A stretch of 64,000 nt of DNA from Croceivirga sp009797885 (GCA_045866215.1 AP035880.1:5236002-5300001), one strand, 5' to 3'. Shown: positions 1 to 9,507, numbered from the stretch's first letter. Made by a program: numbers and translations. The notes: generated from the letters alone by a model not told the origin.

Positions 1-90
1 ACTATCAAAATTTTATACTTAGCTCCGTGTGCTTCAACATTGTAACGCCAATACTTTAAAAACAAGCTATGCCAAGGGTGTTTCTAACTT

Positions 91-98
91 CGTAAAGA
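91..98 (+). promoter_or_regulatory. possible -7 box upstream of leuA
   Basis: TAACTTCG is one base from the Bacteroidota -7 consensus TAnnTTTG and lies 23 bp before the leuA ATG. No convincing -33 TTG was found at the usual spacing, so leuA may instead be read through from genes to the left. Confidence 0.3.
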
Positions 99-120
99 TT
101 AGGTAAAACCAACGATAATC

Positions 121-1293
121 ATGGGTAAAGATAAGGTACATATTTTTGACACCACACTTAGGGATGGTGAACAGGTGCCAGGCTGCAAATTGGATACCAA
201 ACAAAAATTGGTCATTGCAGAGCGATTGGACGAACTTGGGGTGGATATTATTGAAGCGGGGTTTCCCATATCGAGTCCCGGTGATTTCAATTCGGTCAGT
301 GAAATTGCCAAATTGGTCAAAAACGCCACCGTTTGTGGACTTACCCGTTCCGTGAAGAAAGATATTGAAGTTGCTGCCGAGGCCATAAAATCTGCCAAAA
401 GGCCCAGAATACATACGGGCATAGGCACTTCGGACTCCCATATCACCCATAAATTCAAGAGCAATCGGGAAGACATTTTGGAAAGGGCGGTAGCTGCGGT
501 GAAATATGCGAAAAGTTTTGTGGAGGACGTTGAGTTTTATGCCGAAGACGCTGGAAGAACGGACAACGACTATCTGGCAAGGGTCTGCGAGGCGGTCATC
601 AAGGCTGGGGCCACTGTCCTGAACATTCCAGACACCACAGGGTATTGTCTGCCAGAGGAGTACGGTGCCAAAATGAAATATTTAAAGGAAAACGTAAAGG
701 GCGTTGAAAAGGCCATCCTTTCCTGTCATTGCCATAATGATCTGGGCTTGGCCACGGCCAATTCCATTTCCGGGGTGATCAATGGTGCGCGGCAAATTGA
801 GTGTACCATCAACGGAATTGGGGAACGTGCAGGGAATACTTCCTTGGAGGAAGTGGTTATGATCATGCGCCAACATCCGTATTTGAACCTGGACACCAAC
901 ATCAACAGCAAATTATTGTATGATACCAGTTTAATGGTTTCCGATAAAATGGGAATGGTTGTACAGCCTAACAAGGCCATAGTAGGCTCCAATGCTTTTG
1001 CGCACAGCTCGGGAATCCATCAGGATGGGGTCATCAAAAACAGGGAAACCTATGAAATCATGGATCCCCATGATGTTGGGGTCAACGAATCCTCCATTGT
1101 ACTTACTGCAAGGAGCGGTAGGGCGGCTTTGGCCTACAGGGCCAAAAATGTAGGCTACGAGTTGACCAAGACCCAATTGGACGTTGTCTATGAAAATTTC
1201 TTGAAATTCGCCGATCGAAAAAAGGAAATACTGGATACGGACATCCACAAAATTGTGGAGACCAGTAATATCAGTATTTCCACACTCACATAA
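121..1293 (+). CDS. leuA: 2-isopropylmalate synthase, short form
   Basis: Condenses acetyl-CoA with 2-oxoisovalerate, the first committed step of leucine synthesis. The 390-residue protein is a DRE-TIM metallolyase barrel: FDTTLRDGEQ at residues 9-18 holds the metal-binding Asp and catalytic Arg, HCHNDLG near residue 203 supplies the metal histidines, and NGIGERAGN follows near 236. The sequence ends shortly after the barrel and linker, so the C-terminal leucine-binding regulatory domain of the roughly 500-residue form is missing. leuB follows 70 bp downstream; leuC and leuD presumably lie left of the window. Homocitrate or citramalate synthase is an alternative within this superfamily, but the leuB neighbour favours LeuA. 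Confidence 0.93.
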   Translation: MGKDKVHIFDTTLRDGEQVPGCKLDTKQKLVIAERLDELGVDIIEAGFPISSPGDFNSVSEIAKLVKNATVCGLTRSVKKDIEVAAEAIKSAKRPRIHTGIGTSDSHITHKFKSNREDILERAVAAVKYAKSFVEDVEFYAEDAGRTDNDYLARVCEAVIKAGATVLNIPDTTGYCLPEEYGAKMKYLKENVKGVEKAILSCHCHNDLGLATANSISGVINGARQIECTINGIGERAGNTSLEEVVMIMRQHPYLNLDTNINSKLLYDTSLMVSDKMGMVVQPNKAIVGSNAFAHSSGIHQDGVIKNRETYEIMDPHDVGVNESSIVLTARSGRAALAYRAKNVGYELTKTQLDVVYENFLKFADRKKEILDTDIHKIVETSNISISTLT

Positions 1294-1306
1294 TAAACAC
1301 GGCCCA

Positions 1307-1339
1307 TTGTTCCATAAAACGGTACTCGATTTATCTTTG
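1307..1339 (+). promoter_or_regulatory. promoter for leuB
   Basis: A TTG at 1307-1309 and a perfect -7 box TATCTTTG at 1332-1339 are separated by 22 bp, close to the Bacteroidota promoter pattern. It sits between the leuA stop and the leuB start, so leuB can be transcribed independently of leuA. Confidence 0.55.
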
Positions 1340-1363
1340 CTTGAAAAGTAAAGCACTCCGTCC

Positions 1364-2482
1364 ATGAATTTGAATATCGCATTGTTACCTGGTGATGGAA
1401 TAGGCCCAGAAGTATTGGAACAAGGGGTGAGATGTCTGGAAGCTGTTGAAGAAGCTTTTGGCCATCACTTTGTATTTAAAGAGGCTCCGGTAGGTGCCAT
1501 TGCCATTGATAAAACCGGAACACCTTTACCCAATAGTACGTTACAACTGTGTAAGAATGCCGATGCCGTTCTTTTTGGTGCAATTGGAGACCCCAAATAT
1601 GATAATGACCCACATTCAGTGGTGCGACCTGAACATGGATTGCTCCAATTAAGAAAAGAACTGGGACTGTTCGCCAATATCCGACCTGTAAAGGTATTCC
1701 CATCCCTAATTGATCGGTCCCCTTTAAAAAAGGAACGGATTACAGGAACGGATTTCACCATCTACAGGGAATTGACAGGCGGTATTTATTTTGGGGAAAA
1801 GCGGTTGAGTGAAGATGGTACGGTAGCCTCCGACCTATGTGAATATTCTGAAAGGGAAATCAGTAGAATTGCCCACTTGGCCTTCAAAGCTGCTAGAAAT
1901 CGTAAAAATAAGCTCACCCTTGTGGACAAGGCCAATGTACTTGAATCATCAAGACTTTGGCGTAAAACCGTTACCAAAATTGGTGAAAGCTACCCGGATG
2001 TGGGGTTGGATTTCCTTTTTGTGGATAATGCTGCCATGCAAATCATCATCAACCCAAGCCAGTTTGACGTTATTTTGACAGAGAATATGTTCGGGGACAT
2101 TATTTCGGATGAAGGTAGTGTCATTGGTGGATCCATAGGACTGTTGGCTTCGGCATCCATTGGGGAAGGGAACGCCCTTTTTGAACCCATACACGGTTCT
2201 TATCCCCAGGCCAAGGGCCAAAATATCGCAAATCCGGTCGCCTCCATTCTATCGGTGGCGATGCTTTTGGAGCATTTTCAACTTTTTGAGGAAGCTATGG
2301 CCGTCAGGGAAGCTGTTGACAAATCCCTCCAAAAAGGAATCATGACACCCGATTTGGACCCTAAAAGCAAATATGGAACCAATCATGTTGGGGATTTTAT
2401 TGCCAATGGCATTGTAGACGATGATCACCGGTTGAACATGAACGATGAGAACATTGGACTGGGCAAATCAACCATTATTTGA
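1364..2482 (+). CDS. leuB: 3-isopropylmalate dehydrogenase
   Basis: NAD-dependent oxidative decarboxylation of 3-isopropylmalate to 2-oxoisocaproate, the third step of leucine synthesis. The 372-residue length is normal for LeuB. Visible motifs are GDGIGPEV near the start, the substrate-binding ELTGGIYFG near residue 138, and the metal and substrate segment running from DNAAMQI to NMFGDIISDE around 221-249. It follows leuA on the same strand with its own candidate promoter in the 70-bp gap. Its stop codon abuts the stop of the convergent lipoprotein gene. Confidence 0.95.
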   Translation: MNLNIALLPGDGIGPEVLEQGVRCLEAVEEAFGHHFVFKEAPVGAIAIDKTGTPLPNSTLQLCKNADAVLFGAIGDPKYDNDPHSVVRPEHGLLQLRKELGLFANIRPVKVFPSLIDRSPLKKERITGTDFTIYRELTGGIYFGEKRLSEDGTVASDLCEYSEREISRIAHLAFKAARNRKNKLTLVDKANVLESSRLWRKTVTKIGESYPDVGLDFLFVDNAAMQIIINPSQFDVILTENMFGDIISDEGSVIGGSIGLLASASIGEGNALFEPIHGSYPQAKGQNIANPVASILSVAMLLEHFQLFEEAMAVREAVDKSLQKGIMTPDLDPKSKYGTNHVGDFIANGIVDDDHRLNMNDENIGLGKSTII

Positions 2483-3724
2483 TCATTCCCCAAGTAATTC
2501 CTCCAAGGTTTCCGAAAACTCCTGTTGAAACTCCAAATGTTTATCCCCGGTGGCGGGACCATTGAATCCGGTATGTATTTTGCGTACCTCCCCTTTTTTA
2601 TCAATATAAATGGTAGTGGGATAGGACAGTACATGATTGAGCATGGGCAATTTTTCGTTGGCCTTGGTCTTACTACTGGTCCCCACCTGGGCCAAAAGCA
2701 CAGGGTACTCCACACCAACATTGTTCTTTAATCTTTCAATTCCCTCAAACGCCTTTTCTTCGGTCTTTGCATATTCAAAGGCCAAGGCCACAAACTCCAA
2801 CCTGGGATGCGGATTCTTCCTGAGGTAATCGACATAAAACCTGGTTTCATCCAAACAGTTGGGACACCACGTACCCATAATCTGAACCAGGACCACCTTA
2901 TCCTGGAACTTTTCATCGCTTAAAGAAACCATTCTTCCTGAAACGTCCGGAAAGGAAAATTCAAACTTCCCATATCCCTCTTTAAGGTATGTTAGACTAT
3001 TGGCATCGGGCAATTCAAAAGCGGTGTTCCGCTTTGCCCTAAAATTCTCCACGGAATGATTTCCAGAAAAAAAGGTTCCATCCATGGTACTATCCGTTAC
3101 CTTGGCAGTGAACAGGAAAACATGGGCTCCGTCAAAAGCCGATAGCTTAAGGGAATCCCCATCCACAACGCCCTCCAAATAACGATAATCCCCGGTGGTG
3201 GTCCTAAAGGTGCCAGTAAGCTTGTTTCCCGATTGATAAAATATTCCCTTTGCCGGATACGGTTCTTCGGTATCAAAATCAAAATGGGTCTCCCAAATCC
3301 CGGAGACATCCACTTTGGCTTTGGAAGGAGCCGTAAATCTTTCAGACTCACCGTATGATGCCGTAAAAGGAACGTAACGCTCCAGACTTTCCTTGATAAA
3401 CTGACCGCTGATGGTCGTATCTGAAAAAGTTCCGGCAATATAGCCCTCAAATACCGGCATTCTTATGATTATGGAATCCCGTTCCACAGAAATCCCATCC
3501 ACAACAATGACTTCATCGGCATTGCGCATTTTTAGGAAAAAACTCCCTTCGGCATCTTTGGAAACTACAAAATTAAAGGGCAGTTTCTGGTCCTTGGAAA
3601 CCTGCATTTCACCTCTCCACTCTCCCAATGACAACCCTTTTTTAGGTTCTTCCTGGCATGAGGCCATAAAGACCAGTACAAGTACAACCAAAATTCTATA
3701 CATCATTTTCAAAAAGTTTTTCAA
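2483..3724 (-). CDS. TlpA-like thiol-disulfide lipoprotein
   Basis: A 413-residue protein with an N-terminal hydrophobic stretch ending in a lipobox (MASC, Cys23), so it is predicted to be a membrane-anchored periplasmic or surface lipoprotein. The middle holds beta-rich repeats seen in Bacteroidota TlpA-family proteins. The C-terminal third is a thioredoxin fold with the redox motif WCPNC near residue 287 followed by a long AhpC/TlpA-type core. Its likely role is disulfide reduction or isomerisation outside the cytoplasm; the partner is unknown. It stands alone between leuB and pheT, convergent with leuB at zero spacing. Confidence 0.85.
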   Translation of the reverse strand: MKNFLKMMYRILVVLVLVFMASCQEEPKKGLSLGEWRGEMQVSKDQKLPFNFVVSKDAEGSFFLKMRNADEVIVVDGISVERDSIIIRMPVFEGYIAGTFSDTTISGQFIKESLERYVPFTASYGESERFTAPSKAKVDVSGIWETHFDFDTEEPYPAKGIFYQSGNKLTGTFRTTTGDYRYLEGVVDGDSLKLSAFDGAHVFLFTAKVTDSTMDGTFFSGNHSVENFRAKRNTAFELPDANSLTYLKEGYGKFEFSFPDVSGRMVSLSDEKFQDKVVLVQIMGTWCPNCLDETRFYVDYLRKNPHPRLEFVALAFEYAKTEEKAFEGIERLKNNVGVEYPVLLAQVGTSSKTKANEKLPMLNHVLSYPTTIYIDKKGEVRKIHTGFNGPATGDKHLEFQQEFSETLEELLGE

Positions 3725-3784
3725 TAATATCGAAAATATGGGAACATCCTTACTTTTAAACCGAAAAACCTAATACCAAAGGCA

Positions 3785-3815
3785 TTGAAAGTAAGGTCCC
3801 AAAATCCTATCTTTG
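3785..3815 (+). promoter_or_regulatory. promoter for pheT
   Basis: TTG at 3785-3787, a 20-bp spacer and the perfect -7 box TATCTTTG at 3808-3815 match the Bacteroidota housekeeping promoter. The pheT ATG lies 20 bp after the box, implying a short leader. Confidence 0.65.
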
Positions 3816-3834
3816 CTGACTTTAAATTCGGGCA

Positions 3835-6249
3835 ATGAAGATTTCTTACAACTGGCTCAAACAATTTTTGCATATCGATTGGGAAGCGGAAAAGACTGCA
3901 GAGCTCTTGACCAATTTGGGTTTGGAGATAGAGGGCGTGGAATCTTTTGAGTCCGTAAAGGGTGGATTGAAGGGTGTAGTGGTCGGCCATGTGCTGTCCT
4001 GTGAAAAACATCCCAATGCAGATCGTTTAAAACTGACCTCGGTAGATATTGGCCAAGTTGAACCCGTTCAAATTGTTTGTGGTGCCCCAAATGTAGCCAA
4101 AGGTCAAAAGGTACCCGTGGCCACCATTGGTACCACACTTTACACCCCGGAAGGGGAAGCATGGCAAATTAAAAAGGGCAAGATTCGGGGAGAGGAAAGC
4201 CATGGAATGATATGTGCCGAAGACGAACTGGGACTTGGGCATGGTCATGAAGGTATAATGGTTTTAGAGGAGTCCCTTGAACCGGGCACGCCTTGTGATG
4301 AAGTCTTCCAAATTGAAAACGATAGGGTATTTGAGATTGGACTTACCCCCAACCGCTCAGATGCTATGAGCCATTTTGGAGTGGCACGGGATCTAAGGGC
4401 AGGATTGGAGCAACACAAAATCAAAAAGGAACTGATTACCCCTTCCACAAGTAATTTTTTGGTCGACAACCGTTCCTTAAAAATTGACGTTGATGTAATC
4501 CATACGGAATTGGCACCAAGATATTGCGGCGTCACCATAAAGGACATCCTCGTCCAAGAATCCCCGGACTGGCTAAAAAATAGGTTAGGGGCCATAGGAC
4601 TCGTCCCCATCAACAATATTGTGGATATCACCAATTACGTATTGCACGAATTGGGGCAGCCCTTGCACGCCTTTGATGCGGCAAGGATAAAGGGCAATAA
4701 GGTAATTGTACAGACCCTGCCCAAAGGAACAAAATTTGTTACCCTGGATAATGTGGAGCGGGAGCTCCATGAAGATGACCTGATGATCTGTGATGCAGAA
4801 AAACCCATGTGTATTGCCGGGGTTTTTGGGGGAATCCATTCCGGGGTTACGGAAAACACGACTTCCATATTTTTGGAGAGCGCCTATTTTGATCCCATTT
4901 CCATTAGAAAAACGGCAAAGCGACATGGTTTGAATACGGATGCCTCTTTCCGTTTTGAGCGGGGTATTGACATTAACCTTACCGAATATGCCCTAAAACG
5001 GGCCGCTGCCCTAATCAAGGAAGTTGCGGGAGGTGAAATAAGTTCCGAGGTGGTAGACCTCTATCCGGTAAAGAAAAAGGACCATCAGGTTTTCCTGACC
5101 TTTGATAAGATCAACCGATTGATTGGGCAAGAGATTCCAAGGGATTCCATCAAATCCATTTTAACCTCCCTGGAAATAAAGATCAATAACGTTACCGAAG
5201 CCGGCCTTGGTCTGACCATTCCTTCCTACCGAACCGACGTGGAAAGGGAAGTGGATGTCATTGAGGAAATTTTAAGGGTGTATGGTTACAATAATATCGA
5301 TTTCAAGGAAAAAATAAACGCTTCCGTTGCCAAAACGGCCAAGGTAGAAAACCATAAATTGCAAAATACCGTAGGCAATTTTCTGGCGTCCAATGGCTTT
5401 TATGAAATAATGACCAATAGTTTGGTTTCCCCGGAAAGCGGTTTTGAAAATGCGGGGGTTCCCGTGGAAATCGTAAACCCACTTAGTGCGGATTTGGCAT
5501 CATTACGAACTTCAATGTTGCCCAGTGGCCTACAAAGTTTGGTCTACAACCAAAATCGGAAATCCTCCAACTTACGGTTTTTTGAATTTGGAAAGGTATA
5601 CCATAAACGGGATGGGGGTTTTGAGGAAAAGACCCGTTTGGCCCTTTATACCATGGGAAATACCGATGAGGACCATTGGAACGTTTCGGAAAAAGCCTCG
5701 GATTTCTTCTATTTAAAAGGTATCGTCCATACCGTTTTGGTAAGATTGGGGTTGGAAGGGACTAAGGAAGAACCGAGCAACAATATCATTTTCTCAGAAG
5801 GGATTTCTTTGAAAAAGGGTAAAAAACAGTTGTTGGAATTGGGGTTGATAAAACAGTCCATTACCAATGCACAGGGCCTAAAAGAAAGTGTCTTTTTTGT
5901 GGACATCGACTGGGATGCCCTACTTGGGTTTGCCACCCAGGTGGAAGTGTCCTATCAGGAAATCCCAAAATATCCGGCAGTGAAGCGGGATTTTGCCCTG
6001 TTACTCGATGAAAAGGTCCGTTTTAATGAAATTTACGAATTGGCCTATCAAACGGAACGCAATCTTCTCAAGGAAGTATCACTATTTGATGTGTATAAAG
6101 GAAAAAGCCTCCCTGAGGGCAAGAAGTCCTATGCCGTAAGTTTTACACTTCAGGACAGTTCCAAAACACTGACCGATAAGCAGATTGATAAAATTATGTC
6201 CAAATTGGAACATAGTTACGTACAAAAACTAGGGGCCAGTTTAAGGTAA
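3835..6249 (+). CDS. pheT: phenylalanine-tRNA ligase beta subunit
   Basis: Beta subunit of the alpha2beta2 enzyme that charges tRNA-Phe. At 804 residues it is full length. Domains in order are an N-terminal tRNA-binding OB fold (about 40-150, with CEKHPNADRL), the B3/B4 editing region (about 210-390, LGQPLHAFDAARI), the B5 domain, a catalytic-like core, and a C-terminal anticodon-binding FDX-ACB domain starting near YPAVKRDFALLL (about 715-804). The alpha subunit gene pheS is not adjacent, which is common in Bacteroidota. It has its own promoter just upstream. Confidence 0.97.
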   Translation: MKISYNWLKQFLHIDWEAEKTAELLTNLGLEIEGVESFESVKGGLKGVVVGHVLSCEKHPNADRLKLTSVDIGQVEPVQIVCGAPNVAKGQKVPVATIGTTLYTPEGEAWQIKKGKIRGEESHGMICAEDELGLGHGHEGIMVLEESLEPGTPCDEVFQIENDRVFEIGLTPNRSDAMSHFGVARDLRAGLEQHKIKKELITPSTSNFLVDNRSLKIDVDVIHTELAPRYCGVTIKDILVQESPDWLKNRLGAIGLVPINNIVDITNYVLHELGQPLHAFDAARIKGNKVIVQTLPKGTKFVTLDNVERELHEDDLMICDAEKPMCIAGVFGGIHSGVTENTTSIFLESAYFDPISIRKTAKRHGLNTDASFRFERGIDINLTEYALKRAAALIKEVAGGEISSEVVDLYPVKKKDHQVFLTFDKINRLIGQEIPRDSIKSILTSLEIKINNVTEAGLGLTIPSYRTDVEREVDVIEEILRVYGYNNIDFKEKINASVAKTAKVENHKLQNTVGNFLASNGFYEIMTNSLVSPESGFENAGVPVEIVNPLSADLASLRTSMLPSGLQSLVYNQNRKSSNLRFFEFGKVYHKRDGGFEEKTRLALYTMGNTDEDHWNVSEKASDFFYLKGIVHTVLVRLGLEGTKEEPSNNIIFSEGISLKKGKKQLLELGLIKQSITNAQGLKESVFFVDIDWDALLGFATQVEVSYQEIPKYPAVKRDFALLLDEKVRFNEIYELAYQTERNLLKEVSLFDVYKGKSLPEGKKSYAVSFTLQDSSKTLTDKQIDKIMSKLEHSYVQKLGASLR

Positions 6250-6256
6250 GGGAAAG

Positions 6257-6820
6257 CTACAGATCGGTAGGTAGTATGACACTATCTATTTGGTGGACAA
6301 CCCCATTGCTATAGTCCACATCTGCATTGGTAATTCTGGCCTGATTTCCCAAGCCATCCGTTAAAACAATATCCGTACCGTGCATGGTTGCGATAATCTT
6401 ATTTCCCTGAACCGTGGTGAAGGAGGCACTTCCCTCTCCCCTGCACATCGCCCTTAGGATTTTTGAGGCGGTAAGATTTCCTGCGACCATATGGTAGGTC
6501 AATAAGGTTTTTAGTTTTTTCTTGTTTTCTTCCTTGAATAAATCCGCCAACTCCTCTTGGGTAAATTTTGAAAAAGCATTATCGGTAGGCGCAAACACCG
6601 TAAATGGTCCGCTCATATCCAAAACCTCTTCCATATCAACCGCCTTTACAACGGCAAAAAGCAAATTGTGCGAATCTGAATTCAACGAAGTTTGAATACT
6701 ATTTTTCCCGGCATCCAGATATACGGTAGAGGGTAAGCTGGAAAGGGATTGCGCCTGGGAGTATAAGGCGTGGCAGCACAGGCAACACAGCAGGTAGCAT
6801 AGGATTTGGGGAACTTTCAT
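6257..6820 (-). CDS. secreted fasciclin (FAS1) domain protein
   Basis: A 187-residue protein with a signal peptide of about 23 residues and one FAS1 domain. Typical FAS1 motifs are FTVFAPTDNAFSKF near residue 75 and YHMVAGNL near 110, with VVHQIDSVILP at the C-terminus. FAS1 domains mediate adhesion or ligand binding at cell surfaces; the ligand here is unknown. It converges on pheT with a 7-bp gap and is followed upstream by a 230-bp spacer shared with the divergent membrane protein gene. Confidence 0.88.
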   Translation of the reverse strand: MKVPQILCYLLCCLCCHALYSQAQSLSSLPSTVYLDAGKNSIQTSLNSDSHNLLFAVVKAVDMEEVLDMSGPFTVFAPTDNAFSKFTQEELADLFKEENKKKLKTLLTYHMVAGNLTASKILRAMCRGEGSASFTTVQGNKIIATMHGTDIVLTDGLGNQARITNADVDYSNGVVHQIDSVILPTDL

Positions 6821-7015
6821 AATAAGGGCACTTAGGATCTCGTTAATTCAAGAAATATAGTCTTTTCAGCCCTTCATCGATGAAACGCTCAAAAACATCG
6901 TTAAGATAGCGTTTTACAGAAAACATTCCGCAAACCTGACTGACCACTCATAGAAATTAACTAAATATTAACATAAAGTCCAGTGACATCCAATGTTAAA
7001 AAAAAGGGTTTTGAT

Positions 7016-7023
7016 TAATTTTG
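7016..7023 (+). promoter_or_regulatory. -7 box for the 7051 gene
   Basis: TAATTTTG is a perfect TAnnTTTG box 27 bp before the chosen ATG. The rest of the 230-bp spacer from 6821 holds no further feature I can support. Confidence 0.4.
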
Positions 7024-7050
7024 AGGTAATTGCTAGAAAAGAAGAAGAAA

Positions 7051-7770
7051 ATGCTATTCCACAAAACCAACATTGAGGAAAAACTTTCCATTCTCAAGGA
7101 GAAAACGATTTCGGAAAAAGAAGTCCTTAACCAAGTGTATGAAATTCTAAAAAGGGAGTCCCAGAAGGAGGAGCACATCACAAAACGATTGAAGGATTCT
7201 AAAAACTCCACTACCAATACATTCACTTTTGATGAACTGGAGTCCCATAGGATTTTTCACATCAGTCAGATACAAAAAATTTGTATCGACTACAGGCTAC
7301 GATTTTTGGACAGTAGGTACTTTAAGGGTAAAATTCCACAAGCAGCTATTTCAGAGGTCAAACGTTTGGAAAAAATACATCGCACGGAAATCAAGGGTTT
7401 CAAGATTATGGCTCCCTCCAAACTATTTAAATTGGAGGATAAGGACGATCCCTTATTGTTTGCCCCCATTGGTAATGAATACTATTACCTCATCCATAAA
7501 TGGGGGAATGATCTACATCCGCTGCGCAAGTTATTGGTTTGGCCCTTCAAAAGCATTGTCAATTTGGCATTGACCACTTTGGTCATAAGCTACTTTGCAA
7601 CGCTTTTGGTCCCCAACGGACTTTTTAGTAAGAGCAATACTTCTGCCGAGTTTTGGATGATTTTCTTTTTCATGTTCAAATCCATTGGTGCCGTAGTCAT
7701 CTTTTATGGATTTGCCCTGGGGAAAAATTTCAATCCGGCAATTTGGAACAGTAAGTACTTTAATGCCTAA
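7051..7770 (+). CDS. membrane protein of unknown function
   Basis: A 239-residue protein I do not recognise as a named family. The first 165 residues are charged and mostly helical, with a lysine- and glutamate-rich start. Two hydrophobic helices follow near 175-195 and 208-230, so it is probably an inner-membrane protein with a large cytoplasmic N-terminal part. The start was placed at ATG 7051; an in-frame TTG at 7030 would add seven lysine-rich residues and is less likely. It stands alone, convergent with the ABC-F gene. Confidence 0.6.
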   Translation: MLFHKTNIEEKLSILKEKTISEKEVLNQVYEILKRESQKEEHITKRLKDSKNSTTNTFTFDELESHRIFHISQIQKICIDYRLRFLDSRYFKGKIPQAAISEVKRLEKIHRTEIKGFKIMAPSKLFKLEDKDDPLLFAPIGNEYYYLIHKWGNDLHPLRKLLVWPFKSIVNLALTTLVISYFATLLVPNGLFSKSNTSAEFWMIFFFMFKSIGAVVIFYGFALGKNFNPAIWNSKYFNA

Positions 7771-7788
7771 TAACCTCCGGGTCTTACA

Positions 7789-9417
7789 TTAAGCGGGTAC
7801 GGCATACATTTTCTCGCGCTGGGCCTTTATGGACTTGTCCGTCATGTAATCATCGAAGCTTAGATAGCGGTCAATGGCACCTTTTGGGGTCAGTTCAATG
7901 ATCCTATTGGCAACGGTATGCACAAATTCGTGGTCATGGGTCGTCAACAGTACGGTCCCCTTAAAATTCTTAAGGGAATTGTTAAAGGCCGTAATGCTTT
8001 CCAGATCCAAATGATTGGTAGGTTCATCCAACAACAGTACATTGGCACGCAACAGCATCATACGGCTCAACATACAACGTACTTTTTCGCCTCCGGACAA
8101 CACCGTGGATTTTTTTAAGGCCTCTTCCCCACTAAAAAGCATCTTCCCCAAAAACCCCCGGACGTAAACCTCTTCGCGTTCCTCTTCCGTTTTGGTCCAT
8201 TGGCGTAACCAATCCACCAAATTAATGTCCTGGGTAAAGTAATTGTCGTTATTGGCGGGCAGGTAGGACTGTGTTGTGGTAATGCCCCACTGGTATTTTC
8301 CGGAATTTGCTTTTTGGTTTCCCGTTATAATTTCGTAAAAAGCACTGGTTGCCCTGGAGTCTTTGGAGATAATGGCCACCTTGTCCCCTTTGGCCAGATT
8401 AATATCCACCTGGTCAAAAAGGAGGTCACCATCCTCCGAAACGGCCCTTAATCCTTCAACATTAAGGATTTGGTCACCGGCTTCACGCTCCCTTTCAAAA
8501 ATTAGGGCGGGATATCTTCTACTGGAAGGCTTAATATCCTCCACCTTGAGTTTTTCGAGCATCTTTTTTCGGGAAGTTGCCTGTTTGCTTTTCGCCACGT
8601 TGGCACTGAACCGTTGGATGAATTCTTGGAGTTCCTTGGCCTTCTCCTCCGCTTTTTTGTTCTGTTGGGCACGTTGCCTGGCAGCCAATTGACTACTTTC
8701 GTACCAGAAAGTGTAGTTCCCACTGAACAGATTGATCTTGCCAAAATCAATGTCCGCAATATGTGTGCAGACCGCATCCAAAAAATGCCTGTCATGGGAC
8801 ACCACAATGACCGTATTGTCATAATTGGCCAGGAAATTTTCCAGCCAACTAATGGTTTCATAATCCAAATCGTTGGTTGGCTCATCCATGATCAGTACAT
8901 CGGGATTACCAAACAAGGCCTGCGCCAACAATACGCGAACTTTCAGTTTCGAGTCCAGATCGGACATCATAGTGTAGTGCAGATCCTCCTTAATTCCCAG
9001 ATTGGATAGCAGGGCAGCGGCTGCACTTTCGGCATTCCACCCGTCCATTTCCTCAAACTGGACCTGTAGCTCTCCTATCTTATTGGCATTTTCATCGGTG
9101 TAATCCGCGTAAAGGGCATCAATCTGTTTTTTTATTTCAAATAACGGTTTGTTTCCCATTACTACGGATTCCAATATGGGAAACCCGTCATAGGCATTGT
9201 GATTTTGTTCCAAAACGGACATGCGCTTTCCAGGTTCCAAATGAACGTGTCCCGAGGTCGCATCCATCTTTCCCGAAATAATCTTCAAAAAAGTGGATTT
9301 CCCCGCTCCATTTGCCCCTATGATACCATAGCAATTGCCCTGGGTAAAGGAGACATTCACCTCATCAAAAAGGACCCTTTTGCCAAATTGTACGGATAAG
9401 TTTGATACTGAAAGCAT
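7789..9417 (-). CDS. ABC-F family ATPase, YbiT-like
   Basis: A 542-residue protein with two ABC ATPase domains and no membrane segments, the layout of ABC-F ribosome-acting factors. NBD1 has Walker A GANGAGKST (about 35) and Walker B with DEPTND, with a degenerate signature as in YbiT-type members. The linker around 240-300 is charged and helical. NBD2 has a good LSGGE signature and LLLDEPTNHLD, but where Walker A should be it reads SKDSRATSAF, without the GKS/T lysine. The probable role is relief of stalled or stressed translation; a resistance role is not indicated. Confidence 0.9.
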   Translation of the reverse strand: MLSVSNLSVQFGKRVLFDEVNVSFTQGNCYGIIGANGAGKSTFLKIISGKMDATSGHVHLEPGKRMSVLEQNHNAYDGFPILESVVMGNKPLFEIKKQIDALYADYTDENANKIGELQVQFEEMDGWNAESAAAALLSNLGIKEDLHYTMMSDLDSKLKVRVLLAQALFGNPDVLIMDEPTNDLDYETISWLENFLANYDNTVIVVSHDRHFLDAVCTHIADIDFGKINLFSGNYTFWYESSQLAARQRAQQNKKAEEKAKELQEFIQRFSANVAKSKQATSRKKMLEKLKVEDIKPSSRRYPALIFEREREAGDQILNVEGLRAVSEDGDLLFDQVDINLAKGDKVAIISKDSRATSAFYEIITGNQKANSGKYQWGITTTQSYLPANNDNYFTQDINLVDWLRQWTKTEEEREEVYVRGFLGKMLFSGEEALKKSTVLSGGEKVRCMLSRMMLLRANVLLLDEPTNHLDLESITAFNNSLKNFKGTVLLTTHDHEFVHTVANRIIELTPKGAIDRYLSFDDYMTDKSIKAQREKMYAVPA

Positions 9418-9438
9418 AGCCTACTTTTAAATTTTGTG

Positions 9439-9446
9439 CAAAAGTA
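9439..9446 (-). promoter_or_regulatory. -7 box for the ABC-F gene
   Basis: Read on the minus strand this is TACTTTTG, a perfect TAnnTTTG box 21 bp before the ABC-F start codon. A TTTG lies 25 bp further upstream, slightly beyond the usual spacing. Confidence 0.5.
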
Positions 9447-9498
9447 GCTAAAATTAAGACCTTGACATAACCAAAGGAAAATGTATTTTCACCCATTA

Positions 9499-9507
9499 AA
9501 ACCCCAG
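9499..9507 (+). promoter_or_regulatory. AAACCCCAG box upstream of the 9583 gene
   Basis: AAACCCCAG begins 84 bp before the ATG at 9583. The same nine bases occur 76 and 85 bp before two other genes (15827 and 19911). Here the second half seen at the other two sites is not clearly present; an imperfect direct repeat of TTTAAC follows instead. Confidence 0.3.

Noticed and set aside
931..1365. 144-codon open frame antisense to leuA and the leuA-leuB gap
   Set aside because: Antisense to a well supported gene with no recognisable domain or start context.
4245..4634. 129-codon open frame antisense to pheT
   Set aside because: Shadow of pheT; no motif.
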